Positions 1 to 11,657 of a stretch of DNA of 64,000 nt are shown here, one piece after another; positions within the stretch are counted from its first letter, which is position 1, and each line of letters begins with the position of its first letter. The notes under the pieces were generated by a model. It was given only the letters and a program-made list of their open reading frames with translations, made no database searches and had not been told where the DNA came from. Origin of the DNA: Saturnia japonica (taxonomy: Eukaryota; Arthropoda; Insecta; Lepidoptera; Saturniidae); NCBI GenBank assembly GCA_033032175.1, contig CM065304.1, positions 7,874,001 to 7,938,000 of the forward strand, read 5' to 3'. Position numbers and translations under genes: made by a program.

Positions 1-102
1 CTATTAAACTGTAGGCACTCTATATGTCTATCTTCAAAGATGTTAGTTCTATATAATATAAATTAATATTTGTATTGGTTGTAAATCAATTGTTCTAAAC
101 AG

Positions 103-287
103 GTTCTTGACGCCACCTTTGACGATTTGCTGGCTTTAGCTCAGAATCACATGCCATCGTCATGGTCCGTTCTCGTCAAGGAGGTTGTGCGTTCATATGT
201 AAACTTGAACATTACTGATCTAATTGCTCAGTATGATGGCCCTGTGCAGCTGATCAGACGTACTGAGGATGAAATCATCTGCTTAGT
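103..287 (+). CDS. ABHD16A: ABHD16A exon with catalytic Asp region
   Basis: 61 codons plus two bases. Acceptor AG at 101-102, donor GTATGT at 288. Contains SSWSVLVKEVVRSYVNLN and the LIRRTEDE segment with the presumed catalytic Asp. The split codon GT/A is completed by the first base of the next exon. Confidence 0.9.
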
Positions 288-1989
288 GTATGTATTATAG
301 AGACTTCTTTCTTTTAATTTCCTATCCTAAATCTGAAAAGGTTTACTAAAATAATTAAAAACTCTATTAGAATATAAGGAAAATATACATACACATTCTC
401 ATATAATAAATTTCTTTTATTCAAATTAATTTCGCATAAAAATCAAAAACTAAATATGAAATAGAATTTATCCTACAGTTTATATTTTTTGAATAATTTA
501 GAAAGCTTGATCAATTATTTTTATTTAATTATTAACAATATAGACTCAGTGTGAATGATTTTGGAAATTATATTTGTATGGCGTTATTTCAATATAAGTT
601 ATATTAATATATATTTATTATAATATATATTTCGTTATTTCAATATAAGTTATATTTCATTAAATTATGATTTATTTTCATCAGACCCGGTCATATGTCT
701 ACTAATTGCGGTAATAAATTGCTGCTAAAACTGATACAACAACGTCACTTCACATTATTCGACGAATTCCCAGAGCTTACAGCAACATTGGAAAAATATC
801 TACGTCTGTCTGATTCCCAGCGTAGCATTATTGACACCTCAGGTCTTGATGAAACAGAAAAGATTGCCCTAACACTGGTAATAATTTTTTATAATATCAT
901 TCCAGTTCATCATTTTGCCATCTTTTGTGATTTGAAAAATTCCATCTGACGAAATTAAATTTTAATGTTTCAGGGTTTCAGGAATTTTAATTTTAAATAT
1001 TATTGTTATTCAATATTCTAAGTTGATAGTAAACTTTATAATGATATTTGATAAAGAAAAAAACATGAAACTAGAAATTTACTATAATATCTTAGAACTT
1101 TTTATCATAAAGTGATTCTTTATTTATTACATTTGTTATATTGTACTAATAATTATATTGGTCTCTTGAGGCTTGAGGCACTTGTGAACAAAAATTTTAA
1201 ATTTTTATTTCAACAAATCGCTTTTATTATCAATGAAGCATTTTCATTTATCACAATTTTAAATTTATTATGTATGATTTAACTTTATTATTACTTAAAC
1301 ATTAAAAAAATCACATGTTATGATATTATAACTGTGGGCATCCAATGAGAAAACATTTACCTAGAAACTATGTTTGGTATCTATCCATGATCAATACAAT
1401 ATGTGTGTGTTCTACTTGTCAATTCTGTTCAATTGACGTTCATATATCAGGTAGCAGGTTTACACGGCCTAAGTTTTCGCATCTCAACATCCATATGCGC
1501 CTATTTAAAGCTACATGACTGGCTCTCTCCCTTTTCCATACACATTCGGCATAAGGGGCGTTCAGTGAAATTAAAAAGATGTTTTTTGTAATGTCCATGT
1601 CCCGTTAAGGCTCTGATGACCGTTCGTGCTTGGCATCTAGTCAAGCGGGCTAGTGATTCCCTTGCTTGTCTGCAAACTGTCAGACAATAATCCATTCCGT
1701 GTCTCTAAGTCATCTCATCCTTGACCGTATTTCTGATTCATACCAGCAAAAAGGAACTACGTTCAACTAATAAGTCGTTAGATAATGGCAAATAATGTGA
1801 GAAATCATTTAAAAATATGCGAAAACAGTTTGTAAATCCACAATTAATAACAGTCTCTCATTTCAGATCTCAAAGTATTTGAAAGACTACAACTCGACAC
1901 ACTGCACACCACTGCCAGAGAATGTTTTCAAAACGATCATGGAAACTATGAGCCTCATACCACGTTTGATACAAAATAGCAATCTTTAA
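103..1989 (+). CDS. ABHD16A: ABHD16A-like lipase, C-terminal three exons (gene enters from the left edge)
   Basis: Three exons join in frame: 103-287, 685-877 and 1867-1989 (stop TAA at 1987-1989), giving 166 residues. Exon 1 reads VLDATFDDLLALAQNHMP and carries LIRRTEDEIIC; exon 2 carries MSTNCGNKLLLKLIQQRH; exon 3 carries STHCTPLPENVF. These match the C-terminal part of the ABHD16 family of alpha/beta hydrolases. Known family role: membrane-bound phosphatidylserine hydrolase producing lyso-PS in the ER. In that family the Asp of the RT(K/E)DE stretch and the His of THCTPLP belong to the catalytic triad; both are present, while the nucleophile Ser exon lies left of the window. Splice sites are canonical (acceptors ending AG at 102, 684, 1866; donors GTATGT at 288 and GTAATA at 878), phases 2/1 and 0/0 fit. 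The segment between exons 2 and 3 is shorter than in the human protein. Confidence 0.92.
685..877 (+). CDS. ABHD16A: ABHD16A penultimate exon
   Basis: Begins with the last base of a split Val codon, then PGHMSTNCGNKLLLKL, which corresponds to the family's conserved MSNRGN-like stretch. Donor GTAATA at 878. An ATG at 694 is internal, not a start. Confidence 0.9.
1867..1989 (+). CDS. ABHD16A: ABHD16A last exon with catalytic His region
   Basis: Acceptor TTTCAG at 1861-1866; 40 codons and TAA. ISKYLKDYNSTHCTPLPE contains the His of the family's THCTPLP motif near the C-terminus. Confidence 0.92.
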   Translation: MSKYLKDYNSTHCTPLPENVFKTIMETMSLIPRLIQNSNL

Positions 1990-2424
1990 ATTTAAGTGAA
2001 TTTATTCTGTGTATCGGTGTTATAGTATTTTAATAATTTTAACGCTCTATTCTCCATCTTCAAGGAAAGTGTTTTGAATACACTAATCAACAAAATGATT
2101 AGTGTCTCTATTTACCGAGGTTTACTACCACCACCATGTAAATACCACAGTAATATACTTGCTTGGTTAGTGTTAATAATGAAGAAAACTATATAAGATG
2201 GTGAATTAAGTGTTATAAATATAATAATGTAATCATTTTGATGGTGGGGAAAGGATTCTTACATTATTATTTACTTACTACTTATTACTATTTAAAATAT
2301 TTTCAACAATTTTATGTTCCGACAATACAAAGATAATCTAAATGTATTGATATAATTTGGTGCCACCTAACTTACGGTTAAAACTAGTAAACACTAATGT
2401 TTTTTTGTTAAGTCTGTAACATGT
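1990..2424 (+). other. ABHD16A 3' UTR and downstream spacer
   Basis: AT-rich, no ORF or recognisable repeat. It should hold the 3' UTR of the upstream gene; I cannot place the cleavage site with confidence. It ends where LINE sequence begins on the other strand. Confidence 0.5.
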
Positions 2425-2428
2425 TAGT

Positions 2429-3442
2429 TTATACGTTTGCCGACTTGTGGTACTTTAGCTGCCAAATCTCGTAAATTAGAACATGTGTTAGAACATTTAC
2501 AACCAAATTCCAGAGTAGTGGCGAGATTACTCCCCCCTGGGGGCACCCCCTAACCGCAATACCTCTGGTGGTTGTATTCACCGTAACCTGGATCGCACTA
2601 TATCGAAGCATGTTATCAATCCAACTTCTGAGCGTTGGATTTACTCCATGTCTTGAAAGGGCATGGCTGATGCTGTTAAAAGTTGTTTTGTCAAAGGCCC
2701 CTTCAATATCAATAAAAGAGCCCAGGGTTGATAATTTACTTGATAGAGCATATTCAATACGTGAGACTACGTTATGTAATGCAGATTCTGTTGATTTACC
2801 CACAGTATAGGCATGTTGGCAGTGAAGTGGTTTGCCCATATGGATGTTATCCCTTATTTCCCTATCATAGAGTCTCTCTAGGGTCTTTAAAATAAAGGAC
2901 TTGAGACTAATGGGTCTGAATGATTTTGTCTGTGTATAGTCACTTCTGCCTGGTTTGGGTAAAAATACTACCTTTACTTCCCTCCACTGTTTGGGTGTGT
3001 ATCGAAAGGCAATGCAGCCCTGGAAAATTATTAGCAGGTGTGCTGCAACTGCCTTATCGCACCATCTTAAAAGCCCGGGGAAGATACCATCCAAACCCGG
3101 TGCTTTATATGGAAGGAAGCTGTTTATTGCCCACAATAACTTATCTTGTTGGACAATGTTACGGACAGTAATCCAATCCGGTTCCATGCGCTCTCTTACC
3201 GAACCGTCGCTCCAGCATTGGTCGGTAGTCAGTAGACAACCCGGAAAGTGGGTTTGGAGAAGGAGTTCACATGTCTCTACATCGGATTTCGTGTAGGTGT
3301 TGTCAGGTTTTTTAAGTCGGGGGATGTCTGCCTGTCGTTTGACAACTAGTCCAGTTCCGGGTACTGGTGATGGGGTACTTGCGATGGGGTACTTGCGATG
3401 GTTTTGTGGAGCCAGTTGAAGGCGAGATCGTTCTCGCACCAC
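2429..3442 (-). pseudogene. LINE ORF2 fragment: reverse transcriptase fingers and palm
   Basis: RT motifs in order: SFLPYKAPGLDGIFPGLL (fingers), VVFLPKPGR, SFRPISLKSFILKTLERL, HAYTVGKSTESALH, FIDIEGAFDKTTF (motif A, first catalytic Asp) and RGCPQGGVISPLLWNLVV (motif B). The frame then degenerates (YEIWQLKYHKSANV) and stops before the expected YADD, so it cannot be active. No endonuclease sequence precedes it: within about 60 codons the upstream frame is gag-like. Confidence 0.8.
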
Positions 3443-4338
3443 ATCTTCAGGACCCTTTCGCTTAAGAACGGCTTTCCACGGAAGGCTAGTGTCACTGAGC
3501 TAGATGGGCTGACCACATCTAGCAATTTGGTCACCAGGCTCTTTTTAATTTCTTCTGCCTGTTCCGCAGTAAGATCACGAAACGGCTGGATCATAACTGC
3601 TACGCAGAGGTCATTGGTCTTGCTGACGTCGGCGTAGCTTGTGTTCGGGCGCTTGCTGGAAGTGCTAGGCTCAAACCTGAGACGTTTGCTCTTACCCTTC
3701 GGAGACATAGTCTCGTCGGGACGAGCCCTTTTGTTGGAGGGCATGGTTTGACCAGAGGTCTCCCCAGAGTTGTCATCTGGTCGTCGCTTCGCGTTTCCAC
3801 ACCGTTTTCCTCGCGACCGTCGGGGCTGTACAGCACCCTTTGTCACGGTTTGGCTTACCTGCTCAGTCTTTTCTGCGGTGCTTGCCCCTGCGGCCTTTAC
3901 GTCGCATTGGGACGAAACCTCGCATACTTCGACTACGGGGGTCAGTGGTTTTGACATTTCAGCAGCTTTCTGCTTGCCGCGCTTGCGTCGACGGGCCTTA
4001 GGCCAGGTCGCAGCAGCAACCTCAGGTAGCTGCTTCCTGAGCAGGTCTGCCTTCTTTACCTTCCCAGCTTCGGTTCGCGCTTGCGCATGTTTACCTTTGC
4101 TGGTTGGCTTGCTGGAGTTTTTTCCCTTCTTGGTCGTCATTTGCCAAACTGGTCCCTCTTGCGAGGTCGTTGCTGGCATGGCATCCCTAAGGGTGTTAAG
4201 GTCTAGATATGTAGGCGCATCCTTAGACGCAGCCCTGTCTTGTTGTTGTGGCGCATTTGCAGCCTGAGTGTTGTTTATCGGGACAGGCGCACCCTTAGGC
4301 GCAGCCCTCTTCCCTTGGGTTTCCTTTTTATTTTCCAT
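3346..4338 (-). pseudogene. LINE ORF1 (gag-like), 330 aa
   Basis: Starts MENKKETQGKRAAPKGAP. The first two thirds are Lys/Ala/Pro/Ser-rich with basic clusters such as KARRRKRGKQK; the last part (SYADVSKTNDLCVAVMIQPF to KMWCENDLAFNWLHKTIA) resembles the conserved C-terminal domain of insect LINE gag proteins. No CCHC knuckle is visible. After the KTIAS stretch the frame shifts, and a neighbouring frame continues with gag-like GTGLVVKRQADIPRL before reaching RT sequence. Confidence 0.65.
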
Positions 4339-5204
4339 AATTGTTATAAAAGATTTGTAATTCGTCTCCGGCGGCGTCCCACCCTCCAGGGAGCCCGCAG
4401 TAGGGGACGTCCGAGCATCAGAAGTACCCGTCCGTCAGGACCTACCACCAGAGATATAGGGTCCAGAAAACAGTAGCTAGACGAGCCTAAACGACACAAA
4501 GAAGTATGCGGCTGGCACCTGGTTGGAAGGTACCAACCGATGGCTCACCACAAGTCCTGTGCACCGCCGACTCTCCACCGCACATATCCCGACCCTAGCC
4601 AGGCTATCTCTGACGATAACCACAGCCGATTGATCCCGATTGGCTCCTTCGGGACCTCCCGTCTGGCAAGAAAATTCTGGCCAAAGAGGCGTGTTGCCAC
4701 CCGTAGCTATATACTACCCTAGCCACTGGTGGCTCAGCACTCCAGGATCCCTTCATCTCTGCGTACGTGTCTCCACGCACGGCACAAACACGTGGGTAGC
4801 TGTAGAATCTCCTGTTTGAAGAGTCTCCCAATTCTCAACTTATTTTTGTGAGGCTCGGTCCGCAGAGCACAGCTACTGATACTCTGCAGCGGATTAGGAA
4901 GGGAAAGGTGGAATATGGATAGGTGACGGATAGAAAGAGGGGAAGGTTCGACTAGGGGTTTCGGTTGTGTCTATATCCGACCTATACAGACCAATAACAG
5001 GCGGCAACCACGTGAAGGATAACTCCCTAGACTTGCCTTGGAGGTCATTGCAACCGTAGTGCTTACTCCAAGACCATTCACCGTGTAAAGTCATCGGACA
5101 GATGGCCCCTACCAGGGATAGATTGAGTTTCATTTACACTGCACTTGAACCTGAACCTACCCCCGCCATATGTGTAATGTAATTGATTGGATGGGTGGAT
5201 AACA

Positions 5205-5425
5205 ACCTTTGCACTGACAAAGACATACTGCCCTTGGGTATTCAATATCTTCCACTCAAGAATTTTTCCAAATTCTGGTAAAAGTAGAAGTCAGTTGTGC
5301 AAGGTTTCGTGAATTTGGTAGATAGATAGCGAAGAGCTTCCATACCTAGTTCTTACAACTTGGAGACTGTTCGTTGTGCCGTATGTGGTCGTGCAAAAAC
5401 CAAGTTAAGACGAGTAACTGAGTAA
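5205..5425 (-). mobile_element. Decayed mariner fragment
   Basis: Direct comparison with the mariner at 12460-12640 shows the same run of words in the same order: GGGTATTCAATAT.TTCC, AAATTCTGG.AAAAGTAG, GCAAGGT, CTTCCA...CCTAGTTCTT, AGACTGTTCG.TGTGCCGTATG and GTCGTGCA. It covers the last part of the transposase gene, minus strand, with many substitutions and small indels and no open frame. It abuts the 5' end of the LINE at 5165. Confidence 0.7.
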
Positions 5426-5429
5426 AGCT

Positions 5430-8035
5430 GATGAGTTATGAGCTTCCTCAAAAAAAAAATTAAAAAATACTAATGAAGATGCTAATGGTTTATGAATATA
5501 TAAATTCGAAGACTTTGACTGACATGCCTAATACAAATTTTAATTTTTCGTTTTTATTTTTCTTAATAAATTACAGTATTAAAAGGTAATTATTTATTTT
5601 TAATTTTTGTTAATTTTTATTTTTATTTTTTAAGGAAGTCCGTATTCATTTCTACACCAATACCTATAGGTAATTAAAGGATGATAATATAACTACTTTT
5701 ATAACTAAACTTATAAAATAAATAGCCTTTACTGATGCGTCTTGCATAATTATTATATGTAGTGTGTAATCACATAGCCTGTAACCTCCAGTATCTAATA
5801 CAAAACTAGGTGTGTCCCTATGTATTAAAAAGAAAGATACTTTTAAGAAATAATTAAATAACCTAACTACTAGTATAAAAAACCATTTTTCCTTAGTACA
5901 CATAATAAAATTGGACCATAATTTTACATTTCTGTGTAATTAGCTAAACCAAACCATGTTATTAATATGATATTTTGTGTATAAACACATTTAATCTTAT
6001 ATATATACAATTTTAGTGCTCATTATTTATTGTAATATGTGATAATTGTTCCCAATTTCAATCAAGTACATATGTTGATGTTTAGGTACTAACAGGGATG
6101 TAGCTAGGGGTGGGTTGCTAAACGTAATATTATGCATAGTTCACTGCAGCCTTTTCTAGAAATATTTGAAACTCCATAGATAATGTCTTCAAGTTGTTCG
6201 TTAAAAAGGGAAACCCTTATATTCAGGAAACTCCTCTAAATACTGTAGTTAGTTTTATTTTATGTTGAAAATTGTCTTGTGTTCAGTGTAAATTAAGTCA
6301 GCTAGCACTCTGCTTATCCACACCCTGCTTTGCAGCTACGCCTTACCCATACCTAGCTATTTCCTTGTTTATAAATGTAATTTACGGAGATAATCTTTGA
6401 TAGTGTTTGTCTATATATTATTCCACATAGTATTTATATCAATATATTTTGTATGTAGGTACAACTCATAAAAATGTATTTGAAATTATTTTAAAATATT
6501 GCATGTCTACTTATGAGAGATATTACATTATGGCTTATGGGCATCATTGTTTTATTTATTTCTGGTAAGTTCATTTATACTTATAATATTATAAAGATCA
6601 AAGTTTGTTTGTTTGTTGTCGTTCTTATCTCTAGAAATACCAATCAAATATGAAAAAATAATGTATATGTGTCATATCCTATTTATAAATAAATTTACGC
6701 TACGACTCTAAAGAGGGGAACAGTAACCATGAATGTCAAGCAAGTACAACAATAAGCTTCATGTGTGAAGGACTACACAATATAAATTACAGTACATAAA
6801 TACGCTTGAGGCATTTGACAGAACAAATAATTATTTTTTCAATTATTCTTTAGAGGCGAAGTGTACTCATCGTTTGTTCCAGGCCGATTTGCCTACAGCG
6901 CGTAAACGATTTTCGCGCCAATAAATAAAATAGTTTTACATAAAGCTTAGAATCTGGACCTGTAAGAAATGGGTTCGGTTTATCGCTTCATTCATGTCAT
7001 GTTTGTTCTGAGAGCAGATAAACATACCACCGTCCATACCTACCACAGGAATTCACAGGATAGATTTAACCGACCTGATTATGAATTTTGGAGACTTATA
7101 ACCCCCTGGCAGTAGTGTTCTGTGCATATAATGCTCTTACACAAAGGATGGTTCGATTAAAATCGGATTTACCCCCCAAATTTAGGCGAAAACACAGGAC
7201 TTGATAAACTGGGTACAAGAAATCCGTGAAGATTAGAATTAAAAAAAATAGTATGAAGATTGTCTTAAAGAACGTGTATCCAGTTACCTTAATAATTAAA
7301 AAGATATAGTGATACTAGGGATGTGAAAGGGTTTAAGCTCTAAAATCGATTAGTACGTCATAAACATCATCTTATTTTTTTATTAGATTATTAAATATTT
7401 AATCCCAGTACAATATAAAAACAGTGGTGATCACAGAAACTCTTAATGTTCCTAACATTATTAAAAACACCAATTCGTAATGTAAACATGGATAGCACCT
7501 AGGCACCTACATTTATATTATAAAATTAATAGATTTTTCTAAAATATCGATTTATTTCTAAACCACTATTTAATATCTGTATCTCTATCACTAGCAGCGT
7601 TCTCAACGTCCAAGGTCCAAATTATCCAGAAATATTACTCAAATTCCACAAATTGCGGAAGATCAAAGAGGTCCTGATTTCCCATAAATTCCTCTTGTAT
7701 TACGAAGTGGCGCTTAAAACAAAAGGGAATGATAATTTATTTTTTTATAGTGGCGTTTGAGGAAATAGCAAATCCATATTAATATCAGCAGAAATTAGGC
7801 TGACTAGGGTATCGGAGACCAGTGAATATAAAATAATATATCTTCATTCGTCTTGGAAATAACTCCTTCTGTATATCAGTTATCATATGTTGACATGAAT
7901 TTTAATGGATTAAACTTGCGACATGAGAATAATTTTATTATTATAAATAACTGTGTTATAAGCTACTATTTTGCGCAATAACTAACATCCAAGTTACAGT
8001 TAGAAGCAATTATCAATTATTTTTTTATATTACGA
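5430..8035. other. AT-rich intergenic stretch, no gene seen
   Basis: No ORF longer than 80 codons with recognisable content. Around 6580-6640 the sequence ATAATATTATAAAGATCAAAGTTTG followed by runs of TTTG looks like the common lepidopteran 'TATAATATTATAAA.GCGAAAGTTTG' repeat edge, so at least part is likely old transposon. The rest is unclassified. Confidence 0.4.
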
Positions 8036-8037
8036 CG

Positions 8038-8145
8038 CGGACGTTGGCATACAAGCGTGCGTTCCGCCTGATAGTAAACGGACACCGCAGCCTATGGACG
8101 CTTGCAATATCGGAAGCATCACATGTGCCTTACCGAACCTTTAAA
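8038..8145 (+). repeat. Dispersed repeat fragment (GTTCCGCCTGATAGTAA type)
   Basis: GCATACAAGCGTGCGTTCCG, CCTGATAGTAAACGG and CCTATGGACGCTTGCAATAT match, in inverted orientation, the segment at about 24565-24660 (GCATACGATTCCGCCTGATG, GGTAAGCGGCTACC, CCTATGGATGCTTGTTAT when reversed). This word order is common in lepidopteran DNA. Its first codons run into the LINE ORF that follows, so that ORF's apparent N-terminus is repeat sequence. Confidence 0.65.
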
Positions 8146-8149
8146 AACC

Positions 8150-8990
8150 TTTTCACACTTTACTCCCCTCTTGATACTTTTTTTAATATTTTGCGACTTT
8201 CAAATCATCCACTTATTTCTAATACAGTATCCCTCTTAAATTATACAAACACATATCCTTTCTGTCGGTGTAAATCTGCACCTATTTACACTTCTAATAA
8301 TCTACCAGTATATAACACTAATTATAATGCTTTGTTTATTCAACCAGATATTTTGTACAACGCTCATATGTCTAAGAGTTTAGTTGAACCAAAAAATCAT
8401 TTCCGTTCAATGATAGAAAATACAAAGTGGCAAGATCACCTCTTTATATTTAGTGATGCGTCAAAGTATTCTCATGACAGTTGTTTTGGTGTTGGAGTAT
8501 ACCACTAACACTACAATATTGTATTATACAAAAAATTAAACTCCCTTGTGAATTGGAGAATGTTTTGGTTTGTTTAAAGCAGCAGAATACATTATATTAA
8601 TGAAACTCACTGAGACTGTGATTTTCTCAGATAGTCTCAAGCTCTAAATAAATTCCCACTAAAATTGAGACATGTTCATCCTATTATTCTCGAAATTCGG
8701 AAATTATTACATGTTTGTTTTGTTAATCCTTGTCACCTTGCCAAACTTCACGTTACAGAGAATGCATCGTGTGTTTGTGGATTTGATGAGGGCAATTTCA
8801 ACCATATTTTGTTTTCCTGTCCATTAAACGATTCCTCTAGCCTTTTTAATTCTCCGAATTCACTACAAGTTCCTTTTCCTGTATCTATGCTATCGCATCT
8901 TGTTTCTAATGACATTAATATATAGAAATCACTTACTAATTTTATTTTAGAAAATGATATTAGAATATAATTTCAAGGTAAGTATGTAAG
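8150..8990 (+). mobile_element. 3' end of a LINE: RNase H plus C-terminal zinc-type tail
   Basis: Two open pieces, 8044-8508 and 8665-8925, with a damaged bridge. The first contains KWQDHLFIFSDASK, an RNase H-like first strand with a catalytic Asp. The bridge, in another frame, reads KAAEYIILMKLTETVIFSDS, the next RNase H strands. The second piece contains CVCGFDEGNFNHILFSCP, the Cys/His cluster that ends many insect LINE polyproteins. A short 3' UTR follows. RNase H plus such a tail fits I/R1/LOA-type elements; the family is undetermined. Frameshifts show it is dead. Confidence 0.72.
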
Positions 8991-9303
8991 TAATGTTAGA
9001 ATATAAAATATGTATTTATAATTACTATGAAAGTATTTTAAGGTATAATAAAAAGCAAAGTATTTTTTTCACTTTGTTTTACAACCTTTTGTCCTCAGAA
9101 TTTGATTTCCTATTTAAGAATATTCTTTAAACTTTTAAAAGGGTTTTGTTATACACTACGTTAATAGTTCCGAAGACGCGGGCGGTGCAATCCATTACTT
9201 TTATTATTTCACTTTTCAACACAATTAAAAATAAAATAATAAATAAAGAAGTAACTTATTATTAAATTATAATATTTATGGGTGATATTAATTAAGGGTG
9301 ATT

Positions 9304-9440
9304 GGAGTTTTTGGCGGGATCTTGAAGTGAAATGTTGTTGTTTTTAATTTTTAATTCACTAACTTTGGATTTTAACTTTTATTTTGTAATATTGGTGGCG
9401 TTTTGCGTGATACAGCTTGGTTATTGAGCATTAAGCATGT
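9304..9440 (+). repeat. Dispersed repeat, GGAGTTTTTGGCGGG type
   Basis: GGAGTTTTTGGCGGG followed by TTTTAATTTTT, TTATTTTGTAATATTGG and GTGATACAGCTTGGTTATTG. A related copy lies at 26079-26160 (GGAGTTTTTGGCGGG, TTTTAATTTTTG, GTGATCAAGTTATTGTGCAC). The start of a more diverged copy is at 10241-10280 (GGATTTTTTTGGAGGGATCT). No coding potential. Confidence 0.5.
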
Positions 9441-10269
9441 GTCCGCTATAGCCAAACGTAACTGAGAACGGTGGACATGCCTCTAATGTACCGTATCGGT
9501 ATTGATATAGCTAACAACGGCTATCAGATATCTAGGTACTAACAACTGAAAATGACGCGACGCTGTCAACCAACTTACATCATCACAATAGCTGGTTATT
9601 TCAGCGATTCTCGTTTCGCTATGTTGGTAACCAAACGAACAATAATATCCTTATTAACCAAAATAATTATGCCTTTTCTCACTTTCTAAGCGATTCCTTA
9701 CGTGCAAAACAAAGAAGGAGCGAATATTGGCCAGCGGTGCAATAACCAGTAAAATTTTATTAATATTAATATAAACCAAAGACGACCTAATTTCTATAAC
9801 GCTAAGGCATAACTGTAATAAGGTTTGGAAGATCAAACTATAATGGTCAATGATCTCGACGAAAACCGTTTATTACAGTTTGACCTATGAAAGGTTATAT
9901 TGTTAAACTTTTTAGCGATAGACATAAGGTCGTGATTACTTTACGAAGTTTGCGATATTCTTGACACGTAGAATTGTTTTAGTTTTTGTCAGGTGGCGTC
10001 ACTGCGTGTTGTATTGTTTGAGAGATGAAACAGAATATGCGAAATAAAAAAGTAAAAATTGTAAATATTTTGTTAGATGAAGTAGATTTGTTTCAATGGC
10101 GATTTTTAAACGCGCCACAATTTTTATCTCTTGTAAAAAATTGTACTAGTCCTAAGCATTAAAAAGCATAAAGGTAAATCGTTAAAGGGAAGAAGAATCA
10201 TTATTATCTGTGTACTTACACGTCGAATAACATCGAGTAGGATTTTTTTGGAGGGATCTTAAAGTGACA

Positions 10270-10400
10270 TGTTACTACGAAGGTTTGAAAACATTAACAC
10301 TGGAAAGTTTTACGAAGGCTTAAAAACATTGATACTGAAAACCCCATTTTTTACATTGGAAAATTTTATGAAGGTTTAAGAACATTGACATTGGTAAGTG
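10270..10400 (+). repeat. Short imperfect tandem repeat
   Basis: Three copies of the theme ACGAAGGTTTGAAAACATT.A.ACTGGAAA at about 10276, 10313 and 10368, with unequal spacing and substitutions. Confidence 0.5.
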
Positions 10401-11591
10401 CTTTTGCGGCACCATAACAAGAAAAACATCGAGTAATACGAGTAGGTACTTTAGTAGTTTAGTTAGACTGACAGTATCGATACGGCAGGTAGCATATTTA
10501 CATTATTGATTACAAATGAAAACGATGCGTGTATTATATAGTTGAAAACACGCGGTGGTATCGATATTTGGCAACGGATATCAATACTGGTATTGAAACC
10601 AAATATCGGCTAGATAGCCGTTGCCAGAAATAGCTGTTAACGCCCATGGCTATTGAGCATAGGTAACCTGAAGTAAACTGAAATCATACATTTTGAGGTG
10701 CCACAAAAGCTCCGTAAATAGTTCTAACAAGGGAACCACAATGTTTTTGGGATACTGAAATCATTCTTAGCTAGGAAACTCCATATTCAATTCTTCTATA
10801 TAAAAAATAGCTTTAGAGCCATTAACAAAAAATCAGAGGTGAAAATATCGATTTTTGTGATTTATAAAATAAATTTTATGTTATTAAATAATATCAAAAC
10901 GGTTTTTCACATCCCTATTCAAAAGTGCCATCTGTAAATTACATACTTAGAGATCATTATTGTGAATAATTTGTTTCTCAGTGTAAGTTTTAATTTATGA
11001 TCATGTAAATATTTGTTTTGTAATATTAACTGCCAATAGGGTTATTGTTTGGCTTGGTGGGAACGGGACAGCTGTGGAGGAGGTAGGGGGCTGCCTCTAA
11101 CTATCTCACACTACGACCATAGCGAGGTATCTTTCGTGTCCTAGTCGAAATTTCAAGGTCAAATTAGAAATTTTCAACATTTAGTATAATTTTTGCTCGC
11201 TGAGCGGCATCGGCAAAGATGGATAGGGCAGTTTCTTATTCTTTGTCGATAACAGAAAATTCCCATAGAAAAATAAGGTACGACTTTCCATTGACGTTCG
11301 TCGAATTGAAGGGCGGGGAGGGGGTTGGGAGAGAGCTACTACCCTCCTTAAAAAGAAAAGTTGCGGAGCACCCCATGTTCGAGTTTTTAAAATTTTTAAT
11401 TCTCAGGAAATTTTCGTCATTTTTTGGGTTGAAACTAAGAATGAGTATAAAAAACAAGGGGTGACCCCTTGGAGGGGAAGGAGTCCCCCTACGGAAGTGG
11501 GAGAACCCCATTCATCAGAAAAAATAGGGGGACTGATTCAGAGGATTTCCTTATCTATTTTGAGACTGCAACATCTCCAGCGCTGCGGGAA

Positions 11592-11657
11592 GAGCAGCCT
11601 CTACACGCTTGCATAACAAATCATAGGCATCAGATGAGCCAGAGCGTCGGAGGCTGC
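11592..11657. repeat. Short inverted repeat (possible hairpin)
   Basis: GAGCAGCCTC at about 11592 pairs perfectly with GAGGCTGCTC at about 11648 around a loop of some 45 bases. No further function is visible. Confidence 0.4.

Larger units (their letters stand above)
2425..5165 (-). mobile_element. Degenerate non-LTR retrotransposon with gag joined directly to RT
   Basis: A GC-rich block in AT-rich surroundings, read on the minus strand: 5' leader about 5165-4339, gag-like ORF 4338-3346, reverse transcriptase ORF 3442-2429. It is cut off on its 3' side inside the RT palm, before the YADD box, so the RT end, any C-terminal domain and the 3' UTR are missing. The endonuclease expected between gag and RT is also missing. 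No target duplication was found. Style is that of the jockey/R1 group; the family is not determined. Confidence 0.75.

Noticed and set aside
3770..4267. 165-codon plus-strand ORF
   Set aside because: Antisense of the LINE gag gene; Arg/Cys/Ser-rich composition is a by-product of the GC-rich coding strand.
8044..8160. N-terminus of the 154-codon ORF as LINE protein
   Set aside because: The first about 35 codons are dispersed-repeat sequence also found near 24.6 kb; only the part from about 8150 is LINE-like.
11219..11511. Overlapping 81- and 91-codon ORFs
   Set aside because: Both strands are open over the same GC-rich stretch, with no motif; likely chance.
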